In this document: positions 1 through 9,665 of the stretch, in pieces
Position numbering within the stretch: position 1 is the stretch's first letter
How the letters are laid out: each line of letters begins with the position of its first letter
NCBI GenBank assembly: GCA_034096865.1
Contig: JAWQFJ010020575.1
Span: 1 to 27,500, forward strand
Length of the DNA: 27,500 nt
Origin: Theodoxus fluviatilis
Lineage: Eukaryota; Mollusca; Gastropoda; Cycloneritida; Neritidae
Reading direction: 5' to 3'
Made by a program: the position numbers and the translations under genes
The notes under the pieces: model-generated
Told to the model about the DNA's origin: nothing
Databases searched by the model: none
What the model saw: only the letters and a program-made list of their open reading frames with translations

Positions 1-1957
1 TTCCTCCTTTTCTTTTCCTTTTCCTCCTTTCTTTTCCTTTCCTCCCTTATTTTTCCCTTCCTACTTTTTCCCTTTCCCTTTCCCTTTTCTTTCCTTCCTC
101 CTTCTTTCCTTCCTCGCGTCTTTTCCAATTTTTTTTTCCCTCGTGTACTTTCCTCCTCTTCTTTCCTCCCTTTTCCTTCTTCCTTCTTTCTCCCTCCTCC
201 TTCCTTCCCTCCTCCTTCCTTCCTTCCCTCCTCCTCCCTACCTCCCTTCCATCTCCTCCTCCTCCTTCCTTCCTCCTCCTACTTTCTTTTTCTTCCTTCC
301 TCTCCTTCCTTCTTCTTCTCCTACTTCCTCCTTTCCCCCCCCTCCTTATCCCTTCCATATTCTCCCTCTTTCCTCCTCCTCCTCCTTCCTCCTCTTTTTT
401 CCTTCCTCCCTTTCTTTCCTTCCCCTCTTCTTTTCCTTCTCCTTCCTTCCTTCTTCCTTTTTCTCCCCCCTTCTTTTCCTTCCTCCTCCTCCCTCTTCCC
501 CTCCTTTCCCTCCTCTCTTCCTCCCTCTCCTTCTCCTCCTCCTTCCTCTTTCTTCCTCCTCTCCTCCTTCTTCGTCTTCACTCCCTCCTCCTTCCCTTCT
601 CTCTCCTTCCTCCTCCCTCCCTTTCCACCTATTCTCTCCTCCTCCTCCTTTCCTTCCTCTTCTTGCCTCCCTTCTTTTCCGCTCCCTCCTCTCCCCCTCC
701 TTCATTTCTCCTCCTCTCCCTCCTCCTTCCTCCTTCCTCCTCCCACTCCTCTCCCTCCCTTTTCCTCTCCTCCTCGTCCTTCTCCTTCCTCCTCCTCCTC
801 TCTTAATCCGGGTCTCCTTTTCCTTCTTCCTTTCCTCCTTTCCTCCTCCTCCTCCTCTTTCCTCCTCCTCCTCCTCCTCCCCTTGCTCCTCCTCCCTCCC
901 CTTTCCTCCTTCTCCCTCCCACCCTCTCATTTTCCTTCTTTCCTTCCTCCTTTATTCCATCCTTCTTCTTTCCTTTCTCCTCCTTTCCTTCCTCCTTCTT
1001 TCCTTCCTCCTTCTTTCATTCCTTCTTCTTTTCTTCCTCCTTTCCTTTCTCCTTTTCTTCCTTCTTCTTTCTTTCCTCCTTTTCTTTCTCCTTTCCTTCC
1101 TCCTTCTTTCCTTCCTCCTTCTTTCCTTCCTCCTTCTTTCCTTCCTCCTTTTTTCCTTCCTCCTTCTTTCCTTTCTCCTTCTTTCCTTCCTCCTCCTCCT
1201 TTTCCTTTTTTCCTTCCTCCTCCTCCTCCTTCTTTCCTTCCTCCTCCTCCTCCTTCTTTCCTTCCTCCACCTCCTCCTCCTCCTCCTCCTCCTCCTCCTC
1301 CTCCTCCTTTCTTCCTCCTTACTCTTCCCTCCTCCTCCTTCTTTTCTTCCTTCCCTCCTCCTCCTTCTTTTCCCTCCTCCTCCTCCCCTTTTCTTTTCCT
1401 TCTCCTTCTTCCTCTTCCTTCATTCTCCTTCCCTCCTCTCTCCTCCTTCCTCCTCTCCTCCTCCTTTTCTCTTCCTTCCCCCCCTTTCTCCCCCTTCTCC
1501 TTTTTTTTTCTTCCTCTTTCCTCCTCTTCCCTCTTTCCTCCTCCTTCCTCCTCCTCCTCCTCCTCCTCTCTTCCTCCTTCCTCCTCCTCCTCTTCTCCTC
1601 TCCTACTCTCCTCCTTTTCCTCCCCTTTCTCCCCCTTGCTTTCCTCCTCCTCCTTCTTCTCCTCCTCTCCCTTTCTTTTTTCCTCCCTCCTTGCTCCTCC
1701 TCTCCTTCTTCCTCCCCTTTTTTCCCCCCTCACCTCCTCCTCCTTTCCCCTTTCTTTTTTTTTTTTTTTTCTTGCCCCTTCCTCCTCCTCTTCCCCCTTC
1801 CCTCCTCCTCTCCTTTTCCTCCCTCCTCGGCCTTTCTCCTCCTCCCTCCTCCTTCCTTCTCTCCTCCTCCTCCTTCCTTCCTTTCTCCTCCTCCTCCTCT
1901 TCCTTCCTCCTCCTCCTCCTCCCTCCTCCTTCCTTCCTTCCTCCTCCCTTCCTTCCT
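1..1957. repeat. 2-kb polypyrimidine (TTCC/TCC/TTC) tract
   Basis: The plus strand is almost entirely C and T, with only scattered purines such as those near 115, 140 and 805. Short units mix TTCC, TCC and TTC. Between about 950 and 1310 the pattern is more regular, with repeated TTCCTTCCTCCTTC-like units, and it ends in a pure (TCC)n run. Long ORFs on both strands here (Pro/Ser/Leu/Phe-rich on plus, Lys/Glu/Gly/Arg-rich on minus) follow from the absence of stop codons in such DNA and are not proteins. Homopurine/homopyrimidine mirror tracts are known to form triplex (H-DNA). The left end lies outside the window. Confidence 0.95.
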
Positions 1958-2313
1958 GCTCGAGTGAACTTGCTTCACTCTAGCGTTGTCAACCCCTTTG
2001 TTTTGATTTGTTTGGCCTGCGGCGTTTGTTGACATTTTTCGTCTGTTTGACTTTGCTCATCTAGTACAGCCGCCCACGTTCGAGAGTATCACTACTCTCG
2101 AGAGTGTCACATCGAATTAAATTTCATTTGTTGACCTTATCCCTGCTCAGTGTCCTTTATTGTTGTTGTTTGCATATATTTCCTACTTATATAGAGCTTC
2201 CCAGCTTATGATGGTAGGGTTTAGCTTGTAAACCCATACTGGGTGTAACTCTCCATTAGTGATTCGATTATTCTTTTGGGGAGAAGGGCAAAACACCTAG
2301 TAAACCGCGACAC
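1958..2313. other. Unique spacer with a short palindrome
   Basis: No coding region is recognisable. The only structure seen is an inverted repeat at 2081-2100 (CGAGAGT and ACTCTCG, loop of six). It overlaps a perfect 12-bp palindrome, ACTCTCGAGAGT, at 2094-2105. AT-rich DNA follows to the (CT)n microsatellite. Confidence 0.6.
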
Positions 2314-2377
2314 ACTCTCTCTCTCTCTCTCGCTGTCTCTTTCTCTATCTCTCGCTCTCTTTCTCTCTGTCTCTCTG

Positions 2378-2443
<66 letters not shown>
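2314..2443. repeat. (CT)n microsatellite with GTCTCT interruptions
   Basis: About 130 bp of CT dinucleotides. The left half is interrupted by G, giving CTGTCTCT motifs, and the last 45 bp are pure. The GTCTCT variants suggest an older array on the left and a younger expansion on the right (inference). Unique DNA of about 130 bp separates it from the next array. Confidence 0.95.
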
Positions 2444-2447
<4 letters not shown>

Positions 2448-2578
2448 CACCCCCACCTCCAACCCCACAAACCCCGAGATGCACCTGGCGCCACAAGAGA
2501 GTTGTGGAGGTGGCTGGCCACGCCATGGTATTTCCTTGTGCAGACTGACGTCCCCCCTCTACCTTCCTGCTGCCTCTT

Positions 2579-3381
2579 CCATCTGCTTGCTTCCTCCTTC
2601 CTTCTGCTTGCTTCCTCCTTCCTTCTGCTTGCTTCCTCCTTCCTTCTGCTTGCTTCCTCCTTCCTTCTGCTTGCTTCCTCCTTCCTTCTGCTTGCTTCCT
2701 CCTTCCTTCTGCTTGCTTCCTCCTTCCATCTGCTTGCTTCCTCCTTCCTTCTGCTTGCTTCCTCCTTCCTTCTGCTTGCTTCCTCCTTCCTTCTGCTTGC
2801 TTCCTCCTTCCTTCTGCTTGCTTCCTCCTTCCTTCTGCTTGCTTCCTCCTTCCATCTGCTTGCTTCCTCCTTCCTTCTGCTTGCTTCCTCCTTCCTTCTG
2901 CCTGCTTCCTCCTTCCTTCTGCTTGCTTCCTCCTTCCATCTGCTTGCTTCCTCCTTCCTTCTGCTTGCTTCCTCCTTCCTTCTGCTTGCTTCCTCTTGCT
3001 TCTCTTTGCTTCTCCTTCCTTCTGCTTGCTTCCTCCTTCCTTCTGCTTGCTTCCTCCTTCCTTCTGCTTGCTTCCTCCTTCCTTCTGCTTGCTTCCTCCT
3101 TCCTTCTGCTTGCTTCCTCCTTCCTTCTGCTTGCTTCCTCCTTCCTTCTGCTTGCTTCCTCCTTCCTTCTGCTTGCTTCCTCCTTCCTTCTGCTTGCTTC
3201 CTCCTTCCTTCTGCTTGCTTCCTCCTTCCTTCTGCTTGCTTCCTCCTTCCTTCTGCTTGCTTCCTCCTTCCTTCTGCTTGCTTCCTCCTTCCATCTGCTT
3301 GCTTCCTCCTTCCTTCTGCTTGCTTCCTCCTTCCTTCTGCTTGCTTCCTCCTTCCTTCTGCTTGCTTCCTCCTTCCTTCTG
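2579..3381. repeat. 21-bp minisatellite, about 36 units
   Basis: Tandem units of 21 bp, CTTGCTTCCTCCTTCC followed by T-or-A then TCTG. There are 19 clean units at 2586-2984, a scrambled stretch at 2985-3024, and 17 units at 3025-3381. An A variant (CCATCTG) occurs before the first unit, in units 7, 13 and 17 of the left block, and in unit 13 of the right block. On the minus strand the in-frame reading is KQKEGGS. The array is open in all six frames, so the long ORFs across it are not evidence of genes. Confidence 0.95.
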
Positions 3382-3719
3382 CCTTTGCTCCACTTGGCTT
3401 TCGGAGTGCAGGGCAGCAGGTCGGTATCGCGCTAATCCAACCCCACCCCGCCCCCTGCCCCTGAATTTGGAGCGCCTGGCAGGGCAGGGAGGGGCGAGAG
3501 TTGGAGGGGGGGGCGAGGGTTGGAGGGGAAGGGGGGCGAGAGTTTGGGGGGGGTCCAAGGTTTAGACTGGAAGGCCGTCCAAATTGAGGGTAGATCTTTT
3601 GAGACGAAGGTCCAAGCAGGAAGAGCGGTTGAAGGCGACAGATCCTACCAGAGCAACGACATCCGGGCTTTACGTGTCTGTCTCTTAGTTCCGGCAAACC
3701 TTGCTACGCCGTCTCCGTG
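3382..3719. other. Unique G-rich spacer, no gene recognised
   Basis: After the 21-bp array comes ordinary DNA. At 3488-3552 there are three imperfect copies of a unit built on GGGGCGAGAGTTGGAGGGG, each with runs of seven or eight G, which gives G-quadruplex potential on the plus strand. No convincing exon is visible. Confidence 0.5.
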
Positions 3720-4065
3720 TCTCCGTCTATCCCTTTTCTCTGATTCCTTCCCCACTTCCAATCTATTTCTTGATTAAGACGTCTGTCTTTGGGTCTCCTT
3801 CTCTTCATTTTGCCCAATTTCTTCCCTACTTCTAGTTCGTTCCTTGCTATCTTTGGCTATCTTTCCATTCGTTTTCCTTCATTTCTCCAGATACCCAACT
3901 CTTCCGTTAGACGTCTGCATGAGAGTCACTTTCTATCCCTTTTATCTAATTTCTTCCCTACATCGATTCGGTTCCATTAGATGTCCGCATTAGGGTTTCT
4001 CCCTCTCTTTTCCCTGATTTCTCCCTAACACCAATCTGATCCACGAGACGTATGCGTTTCTTGGG
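3720..4065. repeat. Degenerate tandem repeat of about 90-105 bp
   Basis: Recurring elements appear in the same order: a pyrimidine block like CCCTTTTCTCTGATT, then TTCTTCCCTACTTC-like sequence, then a purine-containing end such as TTAGACGTCTGC. The last element occurs as AAGACGTCTGT (about 3777), TTAGACGTCTGC (about 3906), TTAGATGTCCGC (about 3978) and GAGACGTATGC (about 4045). The copies are strongly diverged, so unit borders are approximate. Confidence 0.45.
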
Positions 4066-4610
4066 AATCGTCACTTCATTGTCTTCCCAGCACACTAAGC
4101 AAGCCAGCTTGACTAAACAGGGTGTCCATCTTGTCTCGCTGTTACGTACAGAATTTCATAATGTTTTTAAGCACATAAATCTGGATGAAATGCTGTGCTT
4201 AGATATCTGAATGAATGTGGTTAGTTGGCCTCAGTTGACTGAATGGAAACTGATCATAACTGGTAATGAGTAGAAATCTGTATAGCTGCATGCATGGACA
4301 GCTTGGCTCATTGATAATTAGGCAAAAGTGTGAATCTTGCTAATGCTTGCTGGAGTGAGTTTTTTAGCAAATTATTGTAAACTTTTGAATTGGCTGCATT
4401 GAGCTGTGTTTGTGTCATTCTGCATTAAGCTCTTGTATCAGCAAGATGTTTGTGATGGACTGGTTTCCAGGGTGAAAGCAGAACTCAGTGACGTCAACTC
4501 AAAGGGTGTTTGAGGACGTCACGATTTTACCGAATTTGAAGAAAGAGATACGATGGGACTGGGGATCGGGGAATAGCATCATTATGGAACTGTCTGGATT
4601 GAATGGTGTT
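4066..4610. other. Unique DNA, no gene seen
   Basis: About 540 bp of AT-moderate sequence with no long ORF, no recognisable retroelement and no clear tandem repeat. It may be ordinary intergenic or intronic host sequence. TGACGTCA-like motifs occur near 4488 and 4517. Confidence 0.5.
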
Positions 4611-5098
4611 GACTAGCCACGGTGAGAAGATGATGATAGCCGTCCGACCACCAGATCGACGCCTGCATCACATGGAGTGTGACTAGACACGGTGAGAAGA
4701 TGATGATAGCCGTCCGACCACCAGATCGACGCCTGCATCACATGGAGTGTGACTAGACACGGTGAGAAGATGGTGATAGCCGTCCGACCACCAGATCGAC
4801 GCCTGCATCACATGGAGTGTGACTAGCACGGTGAGAAGATGATGATAGCCGTCCGACCACCAGATCGACGCCTGCATCACATGGAGTGTGACTAGCCACG
4901 GTGAGAAGATGATGATAGCCGTCCGACCACCAGATCAACGCCTGCATCACATGGAGTGTGACTAGCACGGTGAGAAGATGATGATAGCCGTCCGACCACC
5001 AGATCGACGCCTGCATCACATGGAGTGTGACTAGACACGGTGAGAAGATGATGATAGCCGTCCGACCACCAGATCGACGCCTGCATCACATGGAGTGT
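4611..5098. repeat. 70-bp minisatellite, seven units
   Basis: Seven units begin at 4611, 4681, 4751, 4821, 4890, 4960 and 5029. Two of them (units 4 and 6) are 69 bp because GACTAGCACGG lacks one base. Each holds GGTGAGAAGATGATGATAG, then the conserved GACCACCAGATCGACGCC, then CACATGGAGTGT. Units differ by very few bases, so the expansion is recent or homogenised. Minus-strand ORFs across it are by-products, because 70 is not a multiple of three and the reading frame shifts every unit. Confidence 0.97.
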
Positions 5099-5536
5099 CC
5101 GTGTCCGGGTCGGTGTCCATGAGAACGGAAGAGGACGACGTGATGGGTCTGAACGTGGGACTCATGGAAGCTGTGACGACTGCTATGAATGGAGTGCAAT
5201 AACGGAACTGAAACTAGACTACGTTGATAAGGTGAAGACGTTCTTTTTTTAATCTTCCCCCTGTTCTGGAATTAACAGTTGAAACAGAGACGGACTCTAT
5301 CCCCTATGTGTTTGTGTTGTTCGTCTTGTCCGGCTGAGTTTGTCTAAGGGCGGTTAGAATCGCCATAGATTAGGATTATTTAAACCGCAAGTTTGCGAGT
5401 TCTGATTCATGTTTTTGACTTTATTATTTTGTATAATTAAATATTGATCTTGGTATTCACTGTTTTTCCTTTGCCTGAGTGGTGAAAGCGAGGTTGTTGC
5501 CGGCAATTTGAAAGAAAAACGACGCTGTGACACCCG
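5099..5536. other. Unique spacer, no gene seen
   Basis: About 440 bp between two minisatellites. It contains a T-run near 5245 and AT-rich DNA around 5400-5455. No coding or RNA feature is recognisable. Confidence 0.5.
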
Positions 5537-6005
5537 CCTGTCCCCATTCCTCCATCTTGTCCCGCCTGTCCCCCATCACTCCATCTTGTCCTGCCTGTCC
5601 CGATTCCTCTATCTTTGTAGTGTCCCCATCCCTCCATCTTTGTAATGTCCTCATCCCTCCAACTTTGTAATGTCCTCATCCCTCCAACTTTGTAGTGTCC
5701 CCATCCCTCTATCTTTGTAGTGTCCCCATCCCTCCATCTTTGTAATGTCCTCATCCCTCCAACTTTGCAGTTTTCCCATCCCTCCATCTTGGTTGTGTCA
5801 TCATCCCTCCAACTTTGCAGTGTCCCCATCCCTCCATCTTTGTAATGTCCTCATCCCTCCATCTTTGCAGTGTCCCCATCTCTCCATCTTTGCAGTGTCC
5901 CCATCCCTCCATCTTTGTAATGTCCTCATCCCTCCAACTTTGCAGTTTTCCCATCCCTCCATCTTGGTTGTGTCATCATCCCTCCAACTTTGCAGTGTCC
6001 TCATC
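5537..6005. repeat. 25-bp minisatellite A
   Basis: Units of 25 bp built on CCCTCCATCTTTGTAATG plus TCCTCAT, about 19 copies. Variants swap TCC(A/T)(A/T)CTT and GTAATG/GTAGTG/GCAGTG. A two-unit variant with GCAGTTTTCCCATCCCTCC and TTGGTTGTGTCATCAT occurs twice, near 5766 and 5942, exactly 176 bp apart, which shows that a block of about seven units was duplicated. Confidence 0.92.
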
Positions 6006-6492
6006 CCCCACCACGTCCTGTGACGTGACTCCCCCACCACGCCCTGTTACGTGATTCCCCCACCACGTCCTGTGACGTCACTCCCCCACCACGTCCTGTG
6101 ACGTAACTCCCCCACCACGTCCTGTGACGTCACTCCCCCACATCCCCCACCGCGTCCTGTGACGTGACTCCTCCACCGCGTCCTGTGACGTCACACCCCC
6201 ACCACGCCCTGTCATGTGACTCCCCCACCGCGTCCTGTGACGTGACTCCCCCACCGCGTCCTGTGACGTCACACCCTCACCACGTCCTGTGACGTCACTC
6301 CCCCACCACGTCCTGTCATGTGACTACCCCACCGCGTCCTGTGACGTCACTTCCCCACCACGTCGTGTCATGTGACTCCCCCACCACGTCCTGTGACATC
6401 ACTCCCCCACCACGTCCTGTGACGTCACTCCCCCACCACGCCCTGTCACGTGACTCCCCCACCACGCCCTGTCACGTGACTCCCCCACCTCC
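6006..6492. repeat. 25-bp minisatellite B with TGACGTCA in many units
   Basis: Units of 25 bp: CCCCACCACGTCCTGTGACG followed by TCACT or variants. It joins minisatellite A directly and has the same period but a different unit. Perfect TGACGTCA octamers (the CREB/ATF consensus) lie at 6073, 6125, 6186, 6264, 6290, 6342 and 6420. Other units carry TGACGTGA, CATGTGAC or the E-box palindrome GTCACGTGAC (near 6446 and 6471). CpG is frequent. Whether proteins bind here cannot be judged from sequence. Confidence 0.93.
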
Positions 6493-6559
6493 ACAACGCT
6501 TGCCTTACCTGAGGACGGGTCTCCTCTCGCCTTTCGTCTGGGAGTGGGGATAAGGAAGA

Positions 6560-6833
6560 CTGAGTTTGAGTGGGACAGGGATGAAGGAGGAGTGTGGGTG
6601 GGACAGGGATGAACGGGGATGTGGGTGGGACAGAGATGAAGGAGGAGTGTGTGTGGGACACAGACTAACGGGGATGTGGGTGGGACAGGGATGAAGGAGG
6701 AGTGTGGGTGGGACAGGGATGAACGGGGATGTGGGTGGGACAGAGATGAAGGAGGAGTGTGTGTGGGACACAGACTAACGGGGATGTGGGTGGGACAGGG
6801 ATGAAGGGGGATTTGGGTGGGACAGGGACACAT
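6560..6833. repeat. 27/28-bp minisatellite with higher-order blocks
   Basis: Units alternate between GGGTGGGACAGGGATGAAGG plus AGGAGTGT and a shorter form with GATGAACGGGGATGT. A four-unit block of about 110 bp, ending in GTGTGGGACACAGACTAACG, is repeated almost exactly (about 6569-6676 and 6679-6786). The right end cuts directly into the reverse transcriptase of LINE copy A. Confidence 0.92.
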
Positions 6834-7460
6834 GCACGTTCTGTCCACTGAGTCAAAGGCCTTTTTGTAGTCGATGAAAGCTGCGTACAGCTTGCCCCTG
6901 CCCCCACCATAGACATGTTTAACCACTACAGAATGAAGGGTAAAGATATGATCTACTGTGGAGTGTTCTGAGCGGAAGCCTGCCTGTTCGGAACATATTT
7001 TGTCTCCATCTTCTGCCCAAGCTTTTAGGCGTTCAGTTAAAATAGATAAAAACAATTTGCTCACAACAGGAAGCAGAGAAATCCCTCTGTAGTTCGATGG
7101 ATCCAGCTTGTTACCAGTTTTGAATATGGGTATGATAATGGATCGACTCCATTTCTGAGGGAAGTACTGCCTTTCATATAGGCAAACGAAGAATTCAGTG
7201 AGGAAAGGCAAAACTTGGCTTCCGGCCATCTTCAACAGGTCACTTGGGATTTCGTCAATCCCTGGTGCTCTCCCACCTCTCATCTTTTTGATTGCCCACT
7301 TTACTTCCCCTTCTGTTATCGGAGCATCAAGGTCTTCATCGAATAAAATACATTGAGCTTCTTCCTCTGCAAGGCACGAGGTAGGGACAAGTTCATTCAG
7401 TTTAAAAAGATTTCTAAAATGTTCTGCCCATGCATCAATGCCGATATGAGGCAAAGACAT
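6834..7460 (-). pseudogene. Reverse transcriptase N-terminal part, LINE copy A
   Basis: Minus-strand RT fingers and palm start. GRAPGIDEIPSDLLK (template-grip region), SIIIPIFKTGNKLDPSNYRG, then EQAGFR and motif A as AAFIDYKKAFDSVDR are all clear. Right after this the frame runs into minisatellite codons rich in CPTH, which extend the ORF artificially to 6399. About 205 residues are genuine. Motif A carries the first catalytic Asp; the second pair (FADD) is lost. Confidence 0.9.
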
Positions 7461-7464
7461 TCTT

Positions 7465-8226
7465 CTATGTTGTTGCCCGGTGTACCAGTGACCAAAAGGA
7501 TCTTGGATCTCCCACTTTGTTTATAAGTTGATTGCATACGGATTCATTGTATGTGCGTTTCTTTGCTCTCATTGTTTCTTTATAACATTTCCTAGCTGTA
7601 GCATACAAGTCCTTATCAACTGCTGCACCTGAATTCCTGTATTCAGCAAGGGCTCTCCTGGCTTTGCATTTGGCATTTCGACATTCCATATCATACCATC
7701 TTGCTGAGTTGCATGTTTCTGGCTGATGCAATGTCACATTCCGATACATGCAATGTGCACTAGACAACAAGGTGCTTTCAAATAATTGCAGGGCAGCATC
7801 AGGGCTACCATTTATAGCATAGCGAGCCTGCGCCAGACCTTCTTGAAAGTCAGGGGATTTCAGACACTGTTTGATATTTTCCATCTTGTCTCTGTCCCAG
7901 ATGAGTTTTGATATTGTAGTTTTGCGTGGTCGTGTATGACTGTGGTGAACTTGTTGGGGACCAATGACAACTTCGAGGGGCATGTGGCTTGAGTGTACAC
8001 TCTCTGCCACCTTTAGAGTAATTGGGCTACTAAAATTTTCTGGCGAAATTATACAGTAGTCCACCACACTTACTCCGTGTTGTGATATAAAAGTATATTT
8101 TCCATCCTTGTCATCCTGAACGCTCCCATTCAGTATACACAGGTGGTGGATTTCGCAAAAGTTAATTAACATCTTGCCAAATCGATTGGATGACTGGTCT
8201 TGAGATGACCGCACTGTTGTGAAAGA
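7465..8226 (-). pseudogene. Endonuclease C-terminus and linker of LINE copy A
   Basis: Translation on the minus strand shows the end of an exonuclease-endonuclease-phosphatase fold: KYTFISQHGVSVVDYCIIS, then SSHMPLEV in the place of the usual SDHxPL motif. The catalytic-dyad Asp position therefore reads Ser here. The EN-RT linker follows with the family-typical ARWYDMECRNAKCKARRAL and ends at RSFWSLVHRATT. The reading frame stops at 7465 and RT continues in another frame from 7460, so a small indel lies between. The start is missing; the first Met of the open frame at 8214 is internal. In LINEs this domain nicks target DNA. Confidence 0.85.
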
Positions 8227-8234
8227 GAAATGGG

Positions 8235-8235
<1 letters not shown>

Positions 8236-8332
<97 letters not shown>
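8236..8332. repeat. (GA)n microsatellite ending in G8
   Basis: About 90 bp of pure GA on the plus strand, then a run of eight G. It sits between the 5' cut of LINE copy A and an orphan LINE 3' end. On the element (minus) strand it is (CT)n directly downstream of that orphan end. Confidence 0.97.
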
Positions 8333-8343
8333 TGGCTGGGAGA

Positions 8344-8410
8344 GAATTGAACTGAACTGAACTGAACTGAACTTTAATGCTGAGGCCATCAGCCCTTTGC
8401 AATTACAGAT
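8344..8410 (-). mobile_element. Orphan LINE 3' end with (GTTCA)n tail
   Basis: On the minus strand only the last about 70 bp of an element remain. They hold a hairpin (TGC and GCA outer stem at 8399-8401 and 8378-8380; GGC and GCC inner stem), an ATTAAA signal, and five copies of a GTTCA-type pentamer. It resembles the ends of copies B, C, D, E and H in layout but has its own tail sequence. It looks like an extremely 5'-truncated insertion. Confidence 0.65.
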
Positions 8411-8420
8411 ATTTAACAAT

Positions 8421-9663
8421 GAGAGAGAGAGAGAGAACGAACGAAATAAGTGTATTGTTGGGCCTCCGGGCCGTCACAATCAGCTTAAACATAATAAGCT
8501 TCATCGACCATGGCACTGTCGAATGCCTTCCTTCTCCTTTTAAAGGCATAATACAAGTATATGGAGACTCGATGGACATGTTTAGTTTCTTCTGTGGATA
8601 GAATAAACTGGACATCATTCGCTGCATCTGTCAACTTACTTAAGTATTTTTCTCTCAAGTCTTGAAACACTGGACATTCAAGCAAGACGTACTTTTTGCT
8701 TTCATCCGATTCATAACATGCAGGACATAGAAGTGAATTACAATAAATATCATTGATATATCTGAATCTGTGGGTAAATAGCTCACTAAAACCAACTCGA
8801 AGATTGACATATTAATCACGAAAAATGCTCTTGTCAAGTACAAGGAGGTGTTTTCTCTACCCCAGGCAGATTTAAACAATCTGTAGAAGTCATTATCTGC
8901 TGCTTCCCGCTAGAGATTCAGACCACCTGCGTCAGTATTCGTACAACATACTTGTTTTTAGCTCCGCAAGAAATTAGGTTCACTCTGCACACTTGGAATT
9001 TCCCACACTGTCCCGAAGTCATACCTGTACAGTATTAGCTTTATCCTGTCTGCCCATGTTTCATCATTACCAGATAATGGCATCAACGTATGCTTTAAAA
9101 GGATACCTTGAGATATCCATTTTTAACACTTTCAACCAATATTTCACAGTTCGGATCCACGCGTTAATATATAGTGGGTATCTGCCAGTTTCGCCGTACA
9201 TTATAAGATTCGGGGCTTGTTGGGGAACATTTAGAAACCTTTTCAAGGCCTGCAAATGTACAGCTTTCACATGTGAACAGTCGCTTAAAACCCACAATTC
9301 CGATGTGTACAGTAACACTGGTTGTACTTGAGCATCAAAGAGTTTAAAATACGCATCTGGTGCACCCCATGAAAGTTTTCTAAGACACTTATTCACCTGT
9401 ATCAGTGCTGCTCTTGCCCTCTGAACGAAGTCCAGCTGTAACAGATTAAGAGACATTCTTGAAGTAAAAAGTGCTCCCAGATATTCATGCTCATTAACAA
9501 TCTCGAGCTCCTGTGTTCCTAAGAACCACTTCTCGTGTTATGCAAGGTACCCGCCATTACGAAACACCATAACTTTAGTTTTTTGTAGATTCACTTCCAT
9601 ACCTACTGCGTCTGCCACCTTTTTGAGATTATTCAACTGATTCTGTAAACCTATAACAGACAA
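8421..9663 (-). mobile_element. LINE copy B, 5'-truncated
   Basis: Minus-strand element that starts inside the RT, just after the region of the FADD box ([11 protein letters not shown]), and runs to a complete 3' end. The 3' end is the stop codon, a hairpin at 8454-8480 (ATTGT/ACAAT outer and GGCC/GGCC inner stems), then GTTCGTTC and (CT)n. Its 5' cut at about 9663 abuts the (GA)n that trails element C. Confidence 0.9.
8485..9660 (-). pseudogene. RT C-terminal region of LINE copy B
   Basis: The minus-strand translation covers the RT thumb and C-terminal domain: KTKVMVFRNGG, LFDAQVQPVLLYTSELW, LQALKRFLNVPQQAPNLIMY, KYWLKVLKMD, and a C-terminal cysteine motif CPACYESDESKKYVLLEC. The motif fits C-X2-C-X8-H-X4-C of its relatives, but the His is Tyr. 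The coding frame is broken by a stop at 9538-9540 (LA-stop-HEKW), another near 8810, and frameshifts around 8880-9060. The C-terminus DEAYYV matches that of copy D. Confidence 0.88.
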
Positions 9664-9665
9664 AG

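Larger units (their letters stand above)
6834..8232 (-). mobile_element. LINE copy A, truncated at both ends
   Basis: Minus-strand APE-type non-LTR retrotransposon fragment. It holds the end of the endonuclease domain, the linker and the first third of the reverse transcriptase. The 5' side is cut at about 8225 next to a (GA)n microsatellite. The 3' side is cut at 6834 by a minisatellite just after RT motif A, so the catalytic FADD box, the thumb and the 3' end are absent. It is the only minus-strand copy in the stack that still has endonuclease sequence. Confidence 0.9.

Noticed and set aside
143..2032. 629-codon plus-strand ORF rich in Leu, Ser, Pro and Phe
   Set aside because: Pure composition effect of the polypyrimidine tract; the opposite strand is equally open and no complex sequence is present.
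2221..3697. Two overlapping minus-strand ORFs of about 450 codons with KQKEGGS or RRKQAEG repeats
   Set aside because: They lie in different frames over the same 21-bp array, and plus frames are open too. The flanking codons read through (GA)n and unique DNA without domain similarity.
6320..6553. Small ORFs in the 25-bp array (TTPPRPVTSLPHH type)
   Set aside because: Repeat-derived frames with no complexity, and length set only by repeat boundaries.
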